A stretch of DNA of 64,000 nt from an uncultured Lachnospiraceae bacterium (GTDB taxonomy: Bacteria; Bacillota; Clostridia; Lachnospirales; Lachnospiraceae): assembly GCA_910586755.1 (NCBI GenBank), contig CAJUJM010000111.1:62001-126000 (forward strand), written 5' to 3'. The notes beneath the pieces are model-generated. The model saw only the letters and a list, made by a program, of their open reading frames with translations. It had not been told where the DNA came from and ran no database searches. A program made the translations under genes and the position numbers. Positions 8,231 through 16,364 of the stretch are shown one piece after another (within the stretch, counting starts at the first letter, position 1; each line of letters begins with the position of its first letter).

Positions 8231-8837
8231 GCAGTGGATGTCCCCACAGACCGGTTAAAATCAGGGATACAGCAAAGAATGGGGCCATGGGGACGGCAGA
8301 TTTCCTGCTGATGGTTCCCCGAATAAAGGGAATCAGATAAAAGAGCCCCGCCAGGATATAGGCTAGAAAAAATCCTGCCAGATTTCGGGAAAATCCCAGA
8401 AACAGTCCGGAGGCGGCTAAGAGTTTTATGTCTCCTCCTCCGATTCCTCCGTGAGAGACAGCGGAAACCGCCAGCATAAAAAGAGAGATCACTCCGCCGC
8501 CTAAAAGCCGGCTTGCCAGGCGGGGAGAATAGAATACGGAAGTTTTGGATCCCCAGACTATGGAGATGAGGGCCAAAACAGTGATAAAAGCAGGAATTCT
8601 GTCCGGAATGTAAAGATGCTTCCTGTCAATTCCTGCCGCTAAAATCAGGGCGGAGGAAAACAGGCAGAACAATACCAGGTATAGAGAGAAACCCAGAGAG
8701 AGATAAGCGCAGCTCCACACAATTCCGGTAAAAAACTCTCCCAATGGAATTCGGTAAATAAAGGTATTTACAAAGCGTCCGGCGCACAGGCCCAGGAGAA
8801 AAAAGCAGAGGGCAGAGTACAGTCCCATAACATTCAT
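8196..8837 (-). CDS. pilD: Prepilin peptidase (type IV leader peptidase)
   Basis: A membrane aspartic protease of about 213 residues that removes the leader of prepilins. The two catalytic aspartates lie in GIDRKHLYIPDRI (about residue 70) and in GIGGGDIKLL (about residue 136), the GxGD signature. The N-terminal four-cysteine zinc motif and most of the methylase domain of Gram-negative PilD are absent; this compact form is common in Bacillota. ATG 8837 is preferred because AAGGAG lies nine bases upstream; ATG 8843 would leave only three. It lies inside the pilus cluster on the opposite strand, converging on a prepilin gene. Confidence 0.93.
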   Translation of the reverse strand: MNVMGLYSALCFFLLGLCAGRFVNTFIYRIPLGEFFTGIVWSCAYLSLGFSLYLVLFCLFSSALILAAGIDRKHLYIPDRIPAFITVLALISIVWGSKTSVFYSPRLASRLLGGGVISLFMLAVSAVSHGGIGGGDIKLLAASGLFLGFSRNLAGFFLAYILAGLFYLIPFIRGTISRKSAVPMAPFFAVSLILTGLWGHPLLSWYFHLVSTY

Positions 8838-8876
8838 ATCCATAAACTCCTTGAAATTTTCTGAAATTTTTCAAAA

Positions 8877-9018
8877 TAAACCTGCATGCGCCCGGCAGCG
8901 GCGGATTTTCAAAGTAAACCTGCATGCGCCCGGCAATGGACGTACCACCGCACATGAAAGTCTGACGGGCGCAGGGGGCATACCTGAATGCATGCCGCCT
9001 AATCGGCGGCGGATTTTC
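8877..9018 (-). repeat. Inverted copies of the pilC leader repeat
   Basis: Two copies of the core TGCCGGGCGCATGCAGGTTT lie on the minus strand (8877-8910 and 8915-8939), in the leader of the prepilin peptidase gene, in the same orientation relative to translation as at pilC. A further fragment, GGCGGATTTTCAAAGTAA, occurs at about 9006-9024. The rest of 8940-9097 is GC-rich, includes GGGGGCATACCTGAATGCATGCC (spread over 8973-8995), and leads to pilB; I see no clear promoter there. Confidence 0.8.
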
Positions 9019-9097
9019 AAAGTAAGTATACCACCTGTGTGGCATACGAGACAAGAATAATCATAATGAGAAAAGAATGTAAAAGAGGAATAGCAAT

Positions 9098-10783
9098 ATG
9101 AAGCCCAAAGTACAAGAATTGGAAGACTTTCTGCTTTCCAACGGATGGATCACCAGAGAGCAGAAACGGCAGTTGGTCCGGATTCGGAAGGAGAAACCCG
9201 AAGAGACAGTTCTCCAGGCCGTCACAGAATTGGGATGCTTGTCTCCGGATGAAATTTTAGAAGCGCTTTCTCAGTGGAGCAGTACGCCGCTGATTGCTCT
9301 GGAAGATTATGGGATCAGCAGGGAGGCCGTATCTAAAATTCCGGGACATTTGGCAGAGAAATACAATGCGGTTCCCATTGAGATACAGAATGGACGGTTG
9401 CTGACAGCTGTCAGCGATCCCGTAGATATTTATGCCATAGAGGATCTGGAAGGCGCTTCCGGAATGGCCCTGGACGTGGTTTTGGCAGACAGGGAAGCGA
9501 TAAAAGAGCGGATTGAACGGATCTATGGCAGGGAGACGGCGGACAGTGCGGCAGAAGATGTAAATACAGCTTATCAGATGCTGACAGAAGACGGGCAGAA
9601 TATATCTGACGACAGGATTGAGCGGGAACCGGTGGTAAAAATGATAAACACCTTAATCCGTCAGGCTTACGCCCAAAACGCCAGTGATATCCATATAGAA
9701 CCTTCTGAGAAGAACTTGCTGGTTCGGTTTCGGATCAACGGAGATCTGATTCTGTATCTGAAAATGACCATGGCGGTTCACAGCGCCATTCTCACCAGGC
9801 TGAAGATTATGGGAGGAATGAATATTGCGGAAAAACGCCTTCCCCAGGATGGCAAATACCGGTTCTTCCAGGAAGACATGACAGTCGATCTGAGGATCTC
9901 TACCCTTCCCACCATCTATGGGGAAAAGGCGGCAATCCGGCTTCTGGACAATGGACGGAGAATGTGCTTTTCCGGTATGGATCAGCTGGGAATGAGCAGC
10001 CTGCAGATGGAACAGTATGAGAAGATACTGAAAACACCCAATGGGATTGTCCTGGTCAGCGGCCCTACAGGAAGTGGAAAGACAACTACCCTTTATGCCA
10101 CATTAAATAAAATCGTAAAAAAGAGCATCAATGTTATTACTGTAGAAGATCCGGTGGAAAAGACCATTGAAGGGGCCAGTCAGGTTCAGGTAAACCAGAA
10201 AGCAGGGCTTACCTTTGCCTCAGCTCTCCGTTCTATTCTGCGTCAGGATCCGGATGTGATTATGATAGGGGAGATCCGGGACGCGGAGACGGCAGCGATT
10301 GGAGTGCGGGCAGCCATTACCGGGCATCTGGTGTTATCCACTATTCATACAGGAGACTGCGCTTCCAGCGTTACCAGGCTGATTGATATGGGAGTAGAGC
10401 CTTATATGGCGGCGGCCGCTCTGTCCGGAATAGTTGCTCAGCGCCTGGTAAAACTCTTGTGTCCCCACTGCCGCCAGGCATATAAGCCGGATCACCGGGA
10501 CCGGGCATTGCTTCCGGGCCGTTTTGCGGACAAGCTGTACCGCCCTGTGGGATGCTCCAGGTGCAGCGGAACCGGATACCTTGGGAGAACTGCCATTTAT
10601 GAAATTATGGAAATAGATGGCCCTCTAAGCGAAATGATAAGCAAAAAGGCATCGGTCTATCAGATACGCCAGTATGCAGGGGAGCAGGGAATGACTTCTT
10701 TAAAGGATCGGGTTAGCCGTATGGTTTTAGAGGGAAGAACCAGTGTTGAAGAAATGGAAAAAATTATTTACTCAGTAGAGTAG
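9098..10783 (+). CDS. pilB: PilB/GspE assembly ATPase
   Basis: A 561-residue hexameric ATPase that powers pilin extrusion from the cytoplasmic face. An N-terminal GspE domain covers about residues 40-140. The Walker A motif GPTGSGKTT starts at residue 322, followed by an Asp box around VEDPVEKT, a Walker B region (DPDVIMIGEIRD) and a His box (HLVLSTIHTGD). The C-terminal zinc-binding cysteines are present (CPHC from residue 455 and CSRCSGTGYLGR), which marks PilB rather than the retraction ATPase PilT. No PilT gene is visible here. The start has an AGAGG site. It leads the second pilus unit. Confidence 0.96.
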   Translation: MKPKVQELEDFLLSNGWITREQKRQLVRIRKEKPEETVLQAVTELGCLSPDEILEALSQWSSTPLIALEDYGISREAVSKIPGHLAEKYNAVPIEIQNGRLLTAVSDPVDIYAIEDLEGASGMALDVVLADREAIKERIERIYGRETADSAAEDVNTAYQMLTEDGQNISDDRIEREPVVKMINTLIRQAYAQNASDIHIEPSEKNLLVRFRINGDLILYLKMTMAVHSAILTRLKIMGGMNIAEKRLPQDGKYRFFQEDMTVDLRISTLPTIYGEKAAIRLLDNGRRMCFSGMDQLGMSSLQMEQYEKILKTPNGIVLVSGPTGSGKTTTLYATLNKIVKKSINVITVEDPVEKTIEGASQVQVNQKAGLTFASALRSILRQDPDVIMIGEIRDAETAAIGVRAAITGHLVLSTIHTGDCASSVTRLIDMGVEPYMAAAALSGIVAQRLVKLLCPHCRQAYKPDHRDRALLPGRFADKLYRPVGCSRCSGTGYLGRTAIYEIMEIDGPLSEMISKKASVYQIRQYAGEQGMTSLKDRVSRMVLEGRTSVEEMEKIIYSVE

Positions 10784-10805
10784 CAAAATCAGAGGAGGGA
10801 ATACC

Positions 10806-11138
10806 ATGAAACCGATGGAAAGGTTAGATAAGAAAGATAAAGAGGGCTTTACACTGATAGAGCTGGTAATTGTTATTGCCCTTCTTGCGATTCTTATGAC
10901 TCTGGCAGTGCCCACTTACAAAAATCTCCAGGAGCAGGCCAGGCAAAGCGTAGCGGATGCCAATGCCAGATCCTATTATTCCGCTTATCAGGCAGACTGG
11001 CTGTCCTCAGAGGCAGCAGGCTTGCCTGGAGAGTATACGGGAAATAAAGATACCTTTGGCCAGGGGATCGCCTCAACCACCGCGGACGGGGAAGGAGCCA
11101 TATGGACTGACGGAAAGGTAACCGGCTATTACCCATAA
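10806..11138 (+). CDS. Type IV prepilin, probable major pilin
   Basis: A 110-residue prepilin with a 14-residue charged leader (MKPMERLDKKDKEG) cut before FTLIELVIVIALLAILMTLA, including Glu5 and the proline after the helix. The start has a GAGGAGGG site. It comes directly after pilB and has the cleanest pilin signature, so it is the best candidate for the major subunit. The mature protein (96 residues) has no cysteines, so there is no disulfide-bounded D-region. It is short for a pilin; a pseudopilin role cannot be excluded. Confidence 0.88.
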   Translation: MKPMERLDKKDKEGFTLIELVIVIALLAILMTLAVPTYKNLQEQARQSVADANARSYYSAYQADWLSSEAAGLPGEYTGNKDTFGQGIASTTADGEGAIWTDGKVTGYYP

Positions 11139-11157
11139 ACCTGGCGGCCCAAAAGGC

Positions 11158-11186
11158 TTGACATTTCCGGTATATTTTACCACAAT
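11158..11186 (+). promoter_or_regulatory. Possible internal promoter before the second prepilin of the pilB unit
   Basis: A perfect TTGACA (11158-11163) is followed 17 bases later by CACAAT (11181-11186), a modest -10 match. It lies between the major pilin stop and the next prepilin start and could allow separate expression of the minor pilins. Confidence 0.4.
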
Positions 11187-11220
11187 AAAAGAGACTGAAC
11201 GATATGGAGACAACACCCTC

Positions 11221-11568
11221 ATGAATATAATGAGACAAAAGAACCGGGAAGGCTTTACTCTTTTAGAAGCTGTGGCTGCAATCAGTATTCTGGGGTTAGC
11301 CTTAAGCCTTGCAGCGCCTGCTGCCAAAAGGATGATTAAAAACCGGGAAGCAGGAGAGTGCCGGGAGAGCCGGATACGAATTCAGACAGTGATACAGGCA
11401 GACAAGGCTCAGAGAGAAGACCTGGACAGCTCTTTCCAGGAGCTTTTAGAGGACTATACAGAACGCTACGGGCAATTCTGCCCTTCCGGCGGAGAATTCA
11501 TTTGGGAGGAAGAAAAAGGCCGTTTTGATGAAAACAGGCTTTTTGTCCGGTGCAGTATCCACAAATAA
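11221..11568 (+). CDS. Type IV prepilin-like protein
   Basis: A 115-residue prepilin from ATG 11221. The leader MNIMRQKNREG is cut before FTLLEAVAAISILGLALSLA, with the conserved Glu5. A TGGAGA site lies about 11 bases upstream; an in-frame ATG at 11230 would shorten the leader to eight residues. The open frame reaches back to 11158 but would add an implausible N-terminus. The mature part is charged and short, typical of minor pilins. Confidence 0.85.
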   Translation: MNIMRQKNREGFTLLEAVAAISILGLALSLAAPAAKRMIKNREAGECRESRIRIQTVIQADKAQREDLDSSFQELLEDYTERYGQFCPSGGEFIWEEEKGRFDENRLFVRCSIHK

Positions 11569-11617
11569 TAAAAGTCTATCCGATGTAGAATTTTACAGCA
11601 AAAAAGGAGGAAATGAT

Positions 11618-11794
11618 ATGGCAATCCCCAAAGATCCCATTATGTTGTTAAGCTATATAAACACCCAGCTTAGAGATTTTTATCCTTCCGTAGAAGAATT
11701 GTGCAGCGCTCTGGATCTGGATAAACAAGATTTGGAAAATAAGATTCTTGAAGCAGGATGTCAGTATGACCCGTCTGTAAATCAGTTTCGATGA
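11618..11794 (+). CDS. DUF4250 domain protein
   Basis: A 58-residue protein from ATG 11618 with a strong AAAGGAGG site seven bases upstream. It opens with the family-like segment IPKDPIMLLSYINTQLRD and continues with a predicted helix-turn-helix-like fold (LCSALDLDKQDLENKIL). DUF4250 proteins are small cytoplasmic proteins of unknown function, common in Clostridia. This copy sits between two prepilin genes, ending three bases before the next start. Whether it regulates or interacts with the pilus system is unknown. Confidence 0.85.
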   Translation: MAIPKDPIMLLSYINTQLRDFYPSVEELCSALDLDKQDLENKILEAGCQYDPSVNQFR

Positions 11795-11797
11795 GAT

Positions 11798-12235
11798 ATG
11801 GATATGAACAGAAGGGAATGTTTTCCCCAAGGCGGCTTTACGGTAATAGAAGTTATTACTGCATTGATAATTCTGGCAATTGCCGCAGCCTTGACAGTTC
11901 CCGCTTTTGAAAGCAGCAGAAAGGGGACCAGGCTTCAGGCGGCCCTTATAGAAGCAAAAACGGTTTATAATGCTGCAGAAGAATATGTGATGGAGACATT
12001 CCACAATCGCCCTGTGGATAACTTTGAGGTCCTGGATGCCTTTTCCAGCTATGACGTTACTGAACCGGAGTCCCCTCTCTATCCCTGGCTTCATGACTGT
12101 CAGATAGAGGGCGGATATATTTCAGAGCTCTATGTGAATGAACAGACCAGAAACTTAGAGTACCTGATATATACGACTCGCAATTACACCATAAGGGTCA
12201 ACAGGGATGGAAGTACAGAATACCAGGTCTGGTAA
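11798..12235 (+). CDS. Type IV prepilin-like protein
   Basis: A 145-residue prepilin with a 13-residue leader ending in GG, then FTVIEVITALIILAIAAALT with Glu5. ATG 11798 and ATG 11804 are both possible starts; both follow the DUF4250 stop codon closely and lack a strong site of their own, so coupled translation is likely. The mature part, about 132 residues, is the largest among the downstream pilins, and its end (about residues 110-145) has many aromatic residues. It is the last recognisable gene of the pilus cluster. Confidence 0.87.
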   Translation: MDMNRRECFPQGGFTVIEVITALIILAIAAALTVPAFESSRKGTRLQAALIEAKTVYNAAEEYVMETFHNRPVDNFEVLDAFSSYDVTEPESPLYPWLHDCQIEGGYISELYVNEQTRNLEYLIYTTRNYTIRVNRDGSTEYQVW

Positions 12236-12268
12236 TATGCCTGATATTTGTATCTCCAGCCTTGCCTT

Positions 12269-13270
12269 TTAGCACCATAAAATATCCCGATTGATAGTCT
12301 GATAAAACAGATTCCGAACTTGCCGGGGATCGGTTGTCTGGCCCAAAATCCACATTAGTTTGGTTACGGATGCCTCTAAAGTCATGTCGTAAGCTTCTAA
12401 AAGTCCGAATTCTTGTTTTATCTGCCTGCCTACTTCATAGACAGACATATTACTGCCTTCATGGGGAACCTGAGTAGCCATAACCACAGTCTTCCCCATA
12501 GAAATCCACTTATTAATAGCCTGACGGAAATCTCCGGACTCGTAGGAAGGCAGGCCTCCCACACCGAAGGATTCAATAATCACTCCGTCATAATGCTCTG
12601 CCATGTAGTTTAACAGCCCGGCATCCATGGAAGGAATCAGCTTTAGCAGCCCAACATTGGGATTCATGGAATGGGAAAATCTTACATTTCTTTCATACAG
12701 ATCCTTATCATCCAGATAAAATATTACATGTTCATCCTGAATTGCTGCAATATAGGGGAAATTAATGCTGGAAAAGGCATTGTAGCTTTTGGTGCGGTCC
12801 TTTTTCGCCCGGGTTCCGGCTATGACGCTGCCGTCGAAAACCAGATTAACCCCGTGGGCTTTGGGACAGGACGCAAATAAAAGACTGTCTGCCAGGTTAA
12901 TCCGGGCGTCTGTATTTTCCATATCAATGGGCTTTTGGGAGCCGGTAATGATAATAGGTTTTGGAGACTCCTGAATCAGATAAGAAAGGGCAGCCGCTGT
13001 ATAAGCCATGGTATCTGTTCCATGGCAGATTACAAAACCATCATACTGATGATAGTGCTCTTCTATGGCTTTTGCAATCAACAGCCAGTGCCTTGGCTCC
13101 ATGCTGGTACTGTCGATATTTAAAACCTGCAAGGTATCGGCCTGGCAGAAATTTCTGCTTTTCGGGACAAAGGAGAGCAGCTCGCCGGAAGACATTACCG
13201 GCTTTAAACCGTTGCTGCTGCGCTTGCAGGCAATGGTGCCTCCAGTGCCGATCATAAGAATTCGTTTCAT
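12269..13270 (-). CDS. ansA: L-asparaginase
   Basis: A 333-residue type I asparaginase that hydrolyses L-asparagine to aspartate and ammonia. Both catalytic triads are present: TGGTIA near the start (Thr12 as nucleophile) and HGTDTMAY (Thr85 and Asp86), with a lysine in TGSQKP. No signal peptide is present, so the enzyme should be cytoplasmic. The start has an AAAGGA site. It is a single gene, transcribed divergently from cardiolipin synthase and convergently with the pilus genes. Confidence 0.95.
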   Translation of the reverse strand: MKRILMIGTGGTIACKRSSNGLKPVMSSGELLSFVPKSRNFCQADTLQVLNIDSTSMEPRHWLLIAKAIEEHYHQYDGFVICHGTDTMAYTAAALSYLIQESPKPIIITGSQKPIDMENTDARINLADSLLFASCPKAHGVNLVFDGSVIAGTRAKKDRTKSYNAFSSINFPYIAAIQDEHVIFYLDDKDLYERNVRFSHSMNPNVGLLKLIPSMDAGLLNYMAEHYDGVIIESFGVGGLPSYESGDFRQAINKWISMGKTVVMATQVPHEGSNMSVYEVGRQIKQEFGLLEAYDMTLEASVTKLMWILGQTTDPRQVRNLFYQTINRDILWC

Positions 13271-13296
13271 AAGTAATCAGTCCTTTCCGGCTGGTC

Positions 13297-13325
13297 TTGT
13301 AAGCACGTTAAAACTATGTTAAAAT
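13297..13325 (+). promoter_or_regulatory. Promoter of cardiolipin synthase
   Basis: TTGTAA (13297-13302), 17 bases, TAAAAT (13320-13325), ending 39 bases before the start codon. Confidence 0.55.
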
Positions 13326-13364
13326 GTAGGAAACTTTTATAGTATTCAACGAAAGGAAATATTT

Positions 13365-14867
13365 ATGCAGATAATTTTAGAGGGATTGGGCTTTGCCTGG
13401 GAATGGCTCATAGACAATATCCTGTTTATCAACATGCTGCTGTCCATTGGTATTGTATTCTTCCAAAGGAGAGATCCCAAAGCAGTTTGGACCTGGCTTC
13501 TTGCTTTGTATTTCATTCCCGGCTTTGGCATTTTATTTTATTTGTTATTTGGACAGAACTTTCACAAAAACAAAATGTTCCAGATTAAAAAGGTGGAGGA
13601 TCAGATGAGCTCATCCATCCGCAGTCAGGAAGAAATCATCCGGAACTTTAATCACGAAAATATGGAGGATCCTCTGGTTCGGGATTATGGCGATCTGATT
13701 ATGTATAATTTAAAGACATCAGGCAGCGTTATGACCGTCTATAATGAGATGGATATTTTTACTGATGGAGAAGCGAAATTTGAGGATTTGCGGAACTCTC
13801 TGCGTCAGGCGGAGCAATTTATCCATATTCAGTATTACATTATTAAGAATGACGAGCTTTTCGATTCCATTGTACCAATTTTGATTGATCGGGTGAGAAA
13901 CGGCGTGGAAGTCCGAATCCTTTATGATGGCATGGGCGGCCGTTTTATGCCGAAAAGACGTTGGGAAGAGCTGAAAAAAGCCGGTGTCAAGGTTGGAGTG
14001 TTCTTTCCCGCCCTGCTGGGCCGGTTAAACTTTCGTGTCAATTACCGCAATCACCGCAAAATCGTAGTCATTGACGGCACAGTAGGCTATGTGGGAGGTT
14101 TTAACATTGGCCGGGAATATATCTCCAGGGATCCTAAATTCGGTTACTGGAGGGATACCCATTTAAAAATTACCGGGGATGCGGTTATCAGCCTTCAGAT
14201 TCGTTTTGCACTGGACTGGAACTATGCAGTTCGGGAAAACCTGTTCCAGATTCCGGATTATTTTGATTCCCCCTACCGTCTGGGTATGGTGCAATCCATG
14301 CAGGAAGAGGGGAAACGCCTGGTAGCCATACAGATTGTCTCCAGCGGCCCGGATACTTTAGACCGTCAGATCCGCAACAACTATCTAGAGCTGTTTCACA
14401 AAGCCCGCAAAAACATATACATCCATACCCCCTATTTTGTTCCGGATGACGCTGTTTTGTCAGCTCTGCGAATCGCCGCCCGTTCCGGCGTAGATGTCCG
14501 CCTGATGATCCCCTGCAAACCGGATCATCCCTTCGTATATTGGGCCACCTACTCCTATGCCGGCGATTTGATCGAAGCGGGAGCAAAATGCTATGTCTAT
14601 GACAACGGTTTTCTTCACGCAAAGGGGGTTATGGTAGACGGCCGGGTCAGTTGCTATGGCACTGCCAACATGGACATCCGAAGCTTTGAGCTAAACTTTG
14701 AAGTGAATGCAACCATATATGACGAAGCTATCACCCGGCAGCTGGAAGAAGAGTTCCAAAACGACCTCTATCACTGCCGTCAGATTACAAAAGAAGTGTA
14801 CAATAGCCGCTCTTTCCTGATCCGGATGAAGGAGCAGGGCAGCCGGCTTCTTTCTCCGCTTCTGTAG
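13365..14867 (+). CDS. cls: Cardiolipin synthase
   Basis: A 500-residue membrane enzyme of the phospholipase D family, which joins two phosphatidylglycerol molecules into cardiolipin and glycerol. Two hydrophobic N-terminal segments (about residues 10-30 and 40-60) anchor it. Both HKD motifs are intact: HRKIVVID (His230, Lys232, Asp237) and HAKGVMVD (His418, Lys420, Asp425). Length and layout match bacterial ClsA. It has its own promoter and a strong terminator and so forms a single-gene unit. Confidence 0.95.
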   Translation: MQIILEGLGFAWEWLIDNILFINMLLSIGIVFFQRRDPKAVWTWLLALYFIPGFGILFYLLFGQNFHKNKMFQIKKVEDQMSSSIRSQEEIIRNFNHENMEDPLVRDYGDLIMYNLKTSGSVMTVYNEMDIFTDGEAKFEDLRNSLRQAEQFIHIQYYIIKNDELFDSIVPILIDRVRNGVEVRILYDGMGGRFMPKRRWEELKKAGVKVGVFFPALLGRLNFRVNYRNHRKIVVIDGTVGYVGGFNIGREYISRDPKFGYWRDTHLKITGDAVISLQIRFALDWNYAVRENLFQIPDYFDSPYRLGMVQSMQEEGKRLVAIQIVSSGPDTLDRQIRNNYLELFHKARKNIYIHTPYFVPDDAVLSALRIAARSGVDVRLMIPCKPDHPFVYWATYSYAGDLIEAGAKCYVYDNGFLHAKGVMVDGRVSCYGTANMDIRSFELNFEVNATIYDEAITRQLEEEFQNDLYHCRQITKEVYNSRSFLIRMKEQGSRLLSPLL

Positions 14868-14910
14868 GCAGGCGCGGGGAAACGGCGAGGGGGCCTGATT
14901 TTAACAAAAC

Positions 14911-14971
14911 AAAAGGATACCGGGAAGGCTGGCGCCCAATTGCCGGGGCCGCGAAAACCGGTATCCTTTTT
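14911..14971 (+). terminator. Intrinsic terminator after cardiolipin synthase
   Basis: The arms AAAAGGATACCGG and CCGGTATCCTTTT are perfectly complementary and enclose a GC-rich inner segment, followed by a T-run. Confidence 0.85.
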
Positions 14972-15022
14972 GCTGCAAATCTGTTTTACTGCGAATTTTT
15001 ACCACGTATTCTTTTCTGCGTC

Positions 15023-15505
15023 ATGTCTATACTATTCCCTATGAAAACGATAAAATTTTTTCCGCGATTCTGGATCAACTTTTTTAAATGCGGCATTACC
15101 GGCTGGTGCCTGGAAGTTATGTTTACTTCTGCTGAATCTATTATAGCCGGAGATATGCGCCTGATAGGACAGACATCCCTGCTTATGTTTCCCATTTACG
15201 GAATGGGGGCCTTGCTGGGACCAATCGGCCGCCAGGTGGATCTGTGGATAGCCGATGGAAGCCAGGGGGCCGGAACCTCTCTAAATCTTATGGACAAAAT
15301 GATCCGCCACGGCATGCTCTACATGGTGCTTATATTCATAGCCGAATATTTGGCGGGTATGTTCTTGAGAGATATGGGGATCTGCCCCTGGGATTATACC
15401 GGCCGTCATTTAAATGTCAATGGCCTGATCCGTCTGGACTTTGCCCCGCTGTGGTTTCTTACAGGCCTGCTTTTTGAGCAAATTACAAGCTTGGGGAAAA
15501 GTTAA
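15023..15505 (+). CDS. CmpB-type putative membrane permease (PF06541-like)
   Basis: A 160-residue membrane protein with about four hydrophobic segments. The end (GLIRLDFAPLWFLTGLLFE) and the pattern FPIYGMGALLGPI match the family annotated as putative ABC transporter permease CmpB, common in Clostridia and without an established function. Starts at 15023 and 15041 are both possible; neither has a clear ribosome site. No partner ATPase is adjacent, so the transporter label is weak. Confidence 0.7.
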   Translation: MSILFPMKTIKFFPRFWINFFKCGITGWCLEVMFTSAESIIAGDMRLIGQTSLLMFPIYGMGALLGPIGRQVDLWIADGSQGAGTSLNLMDKMIRHGMLYMVLIFIAEYLAGMFLRDMGICPWDYTGRHLNVNGLIRLDFAPLWFLTGLLFEQITSLGKS

Positions 15506-15521
15506 AATTTTTGTCTGATAC

Positions 15522-15550
15522 TTGTATTTACTCCGGGTATTTTATATAAT
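15522..15550 (+). promoter_or_regulatory. Promoter upstream of plsC and pheA
   Basis: TTGTAT (15522-15527), 17 bases, perfect TATAAT (15545-15550), about 70 bases before the plsC start. The genes from plsC to ppk run closely spaced on the same strand and may all be read from here. Confidence 0.65.
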
Positions 15551-15619
15551 AAAGTGATAAAGTGGAGGGCCGTCTCATAACAAAAAAGCGGCTCTGAAAT
15601 AACCGGAGGACCATGACTT

Positions 15620-16357
15620 ATGATACGTTTTCTCTTAGTAGCCATTACTCTGTTCAGCTTTTTAATTCTAAGTATTCCTATGCTGATTTATTACCATTTC
15701 CTTGGAAAAAAGGATCTGGAAAAAAAGAACCGCCAGTGTCTTAAAATCGTCCAGTTTATGTTCCGGCTGATACTGAAGATATCAGGGGTTCGCTATACTG
15801 TACTGGGCCGGGAAAACATACCGGAGGATACTGCTGTGCTTTACATAGGCAACCACCGCAGTTATTTTGATATTCTTATAGGTTATGCCACTGTACCCGG
15901 TCTTACCGGGTTTGTAGCTAAAAAGGAGATGGAACGATACCTTTCCTTAAGAGACTGGATGCACAATGTCAATTGCCTGTTTTTAGACCGTGAGAACATA
16001 AAAGAGGGTTTAAAAACCATTCTGAAAGGGATTGAGCAGGTAAAGAGCGGAATATCTGTGTGGATCTTTCCGGAGGGAACCCGCAACGAAAACGAAAAGC
16101 TTACCGATCTTCTGCCTTTCAAAGAGGGCAGTTTGAAAATAGCCGAAAAAAGCGGATGTCCGGTGATACCGGTGGCAATTACAGGAACTGCGGATATTTT
16201 CGAAAATCATATCCCTTTTATCCGGCCGGCTCAGGTAATCATCCAATATGGAGAACCTATTTATTTGAAAAAGCTGCCTCCCGAGAAGAAGAAATTTTCA
16301 GGAGCATACACCCGGGATGTAATAGCGGAAATGCTGGAAAAAATAGAACAGGAGTAA
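15620..16357 (+). CDS. plsC: 1-acyl-sn-glycerol-3-phosphate acyltransferase
   Basis: A 245-residue membrane-associated acyltransferase that converts lysophosphatidic acid to phosphatidic acid. The catalytic NHRSYFD motif (HX4D) lies near residue 78 and the glycerol-phosphate binding motif FPEGTRN near residue 153. An N-terminal hydrophobic anchor (about residues 4-26) precedes the domain. The start has a CCGGAGGA site. It is followed 7 bases later by pheA. Together with cardiolipin synthase just upstream it gives this stretch a phospholipid theme. Confidence 0.93.
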   Translation: MIRFLLVAITLFSFLILSIPMLIYYHFLGKKDLEKKNRQCLKIVQFMFRLILKISGVRYTVLGRENIPEDTAVLYIGNHRSYFDILIGYATVPGLTGFVAKKEMERYLSLRDWMHNVNCLFLDRENIKEGLKTILKGIEQVKSGISVWIFPEGTRNENEKLTDLLPFKEGSLKIAEKSGCPVIPVAITGTADIFENHIPFIRPAQVIIQYGEPIYLKKLPPEKKKFSGAYTRDVIAEMLEKIEQE

Positions 16358-16364
16358 TGTACAT

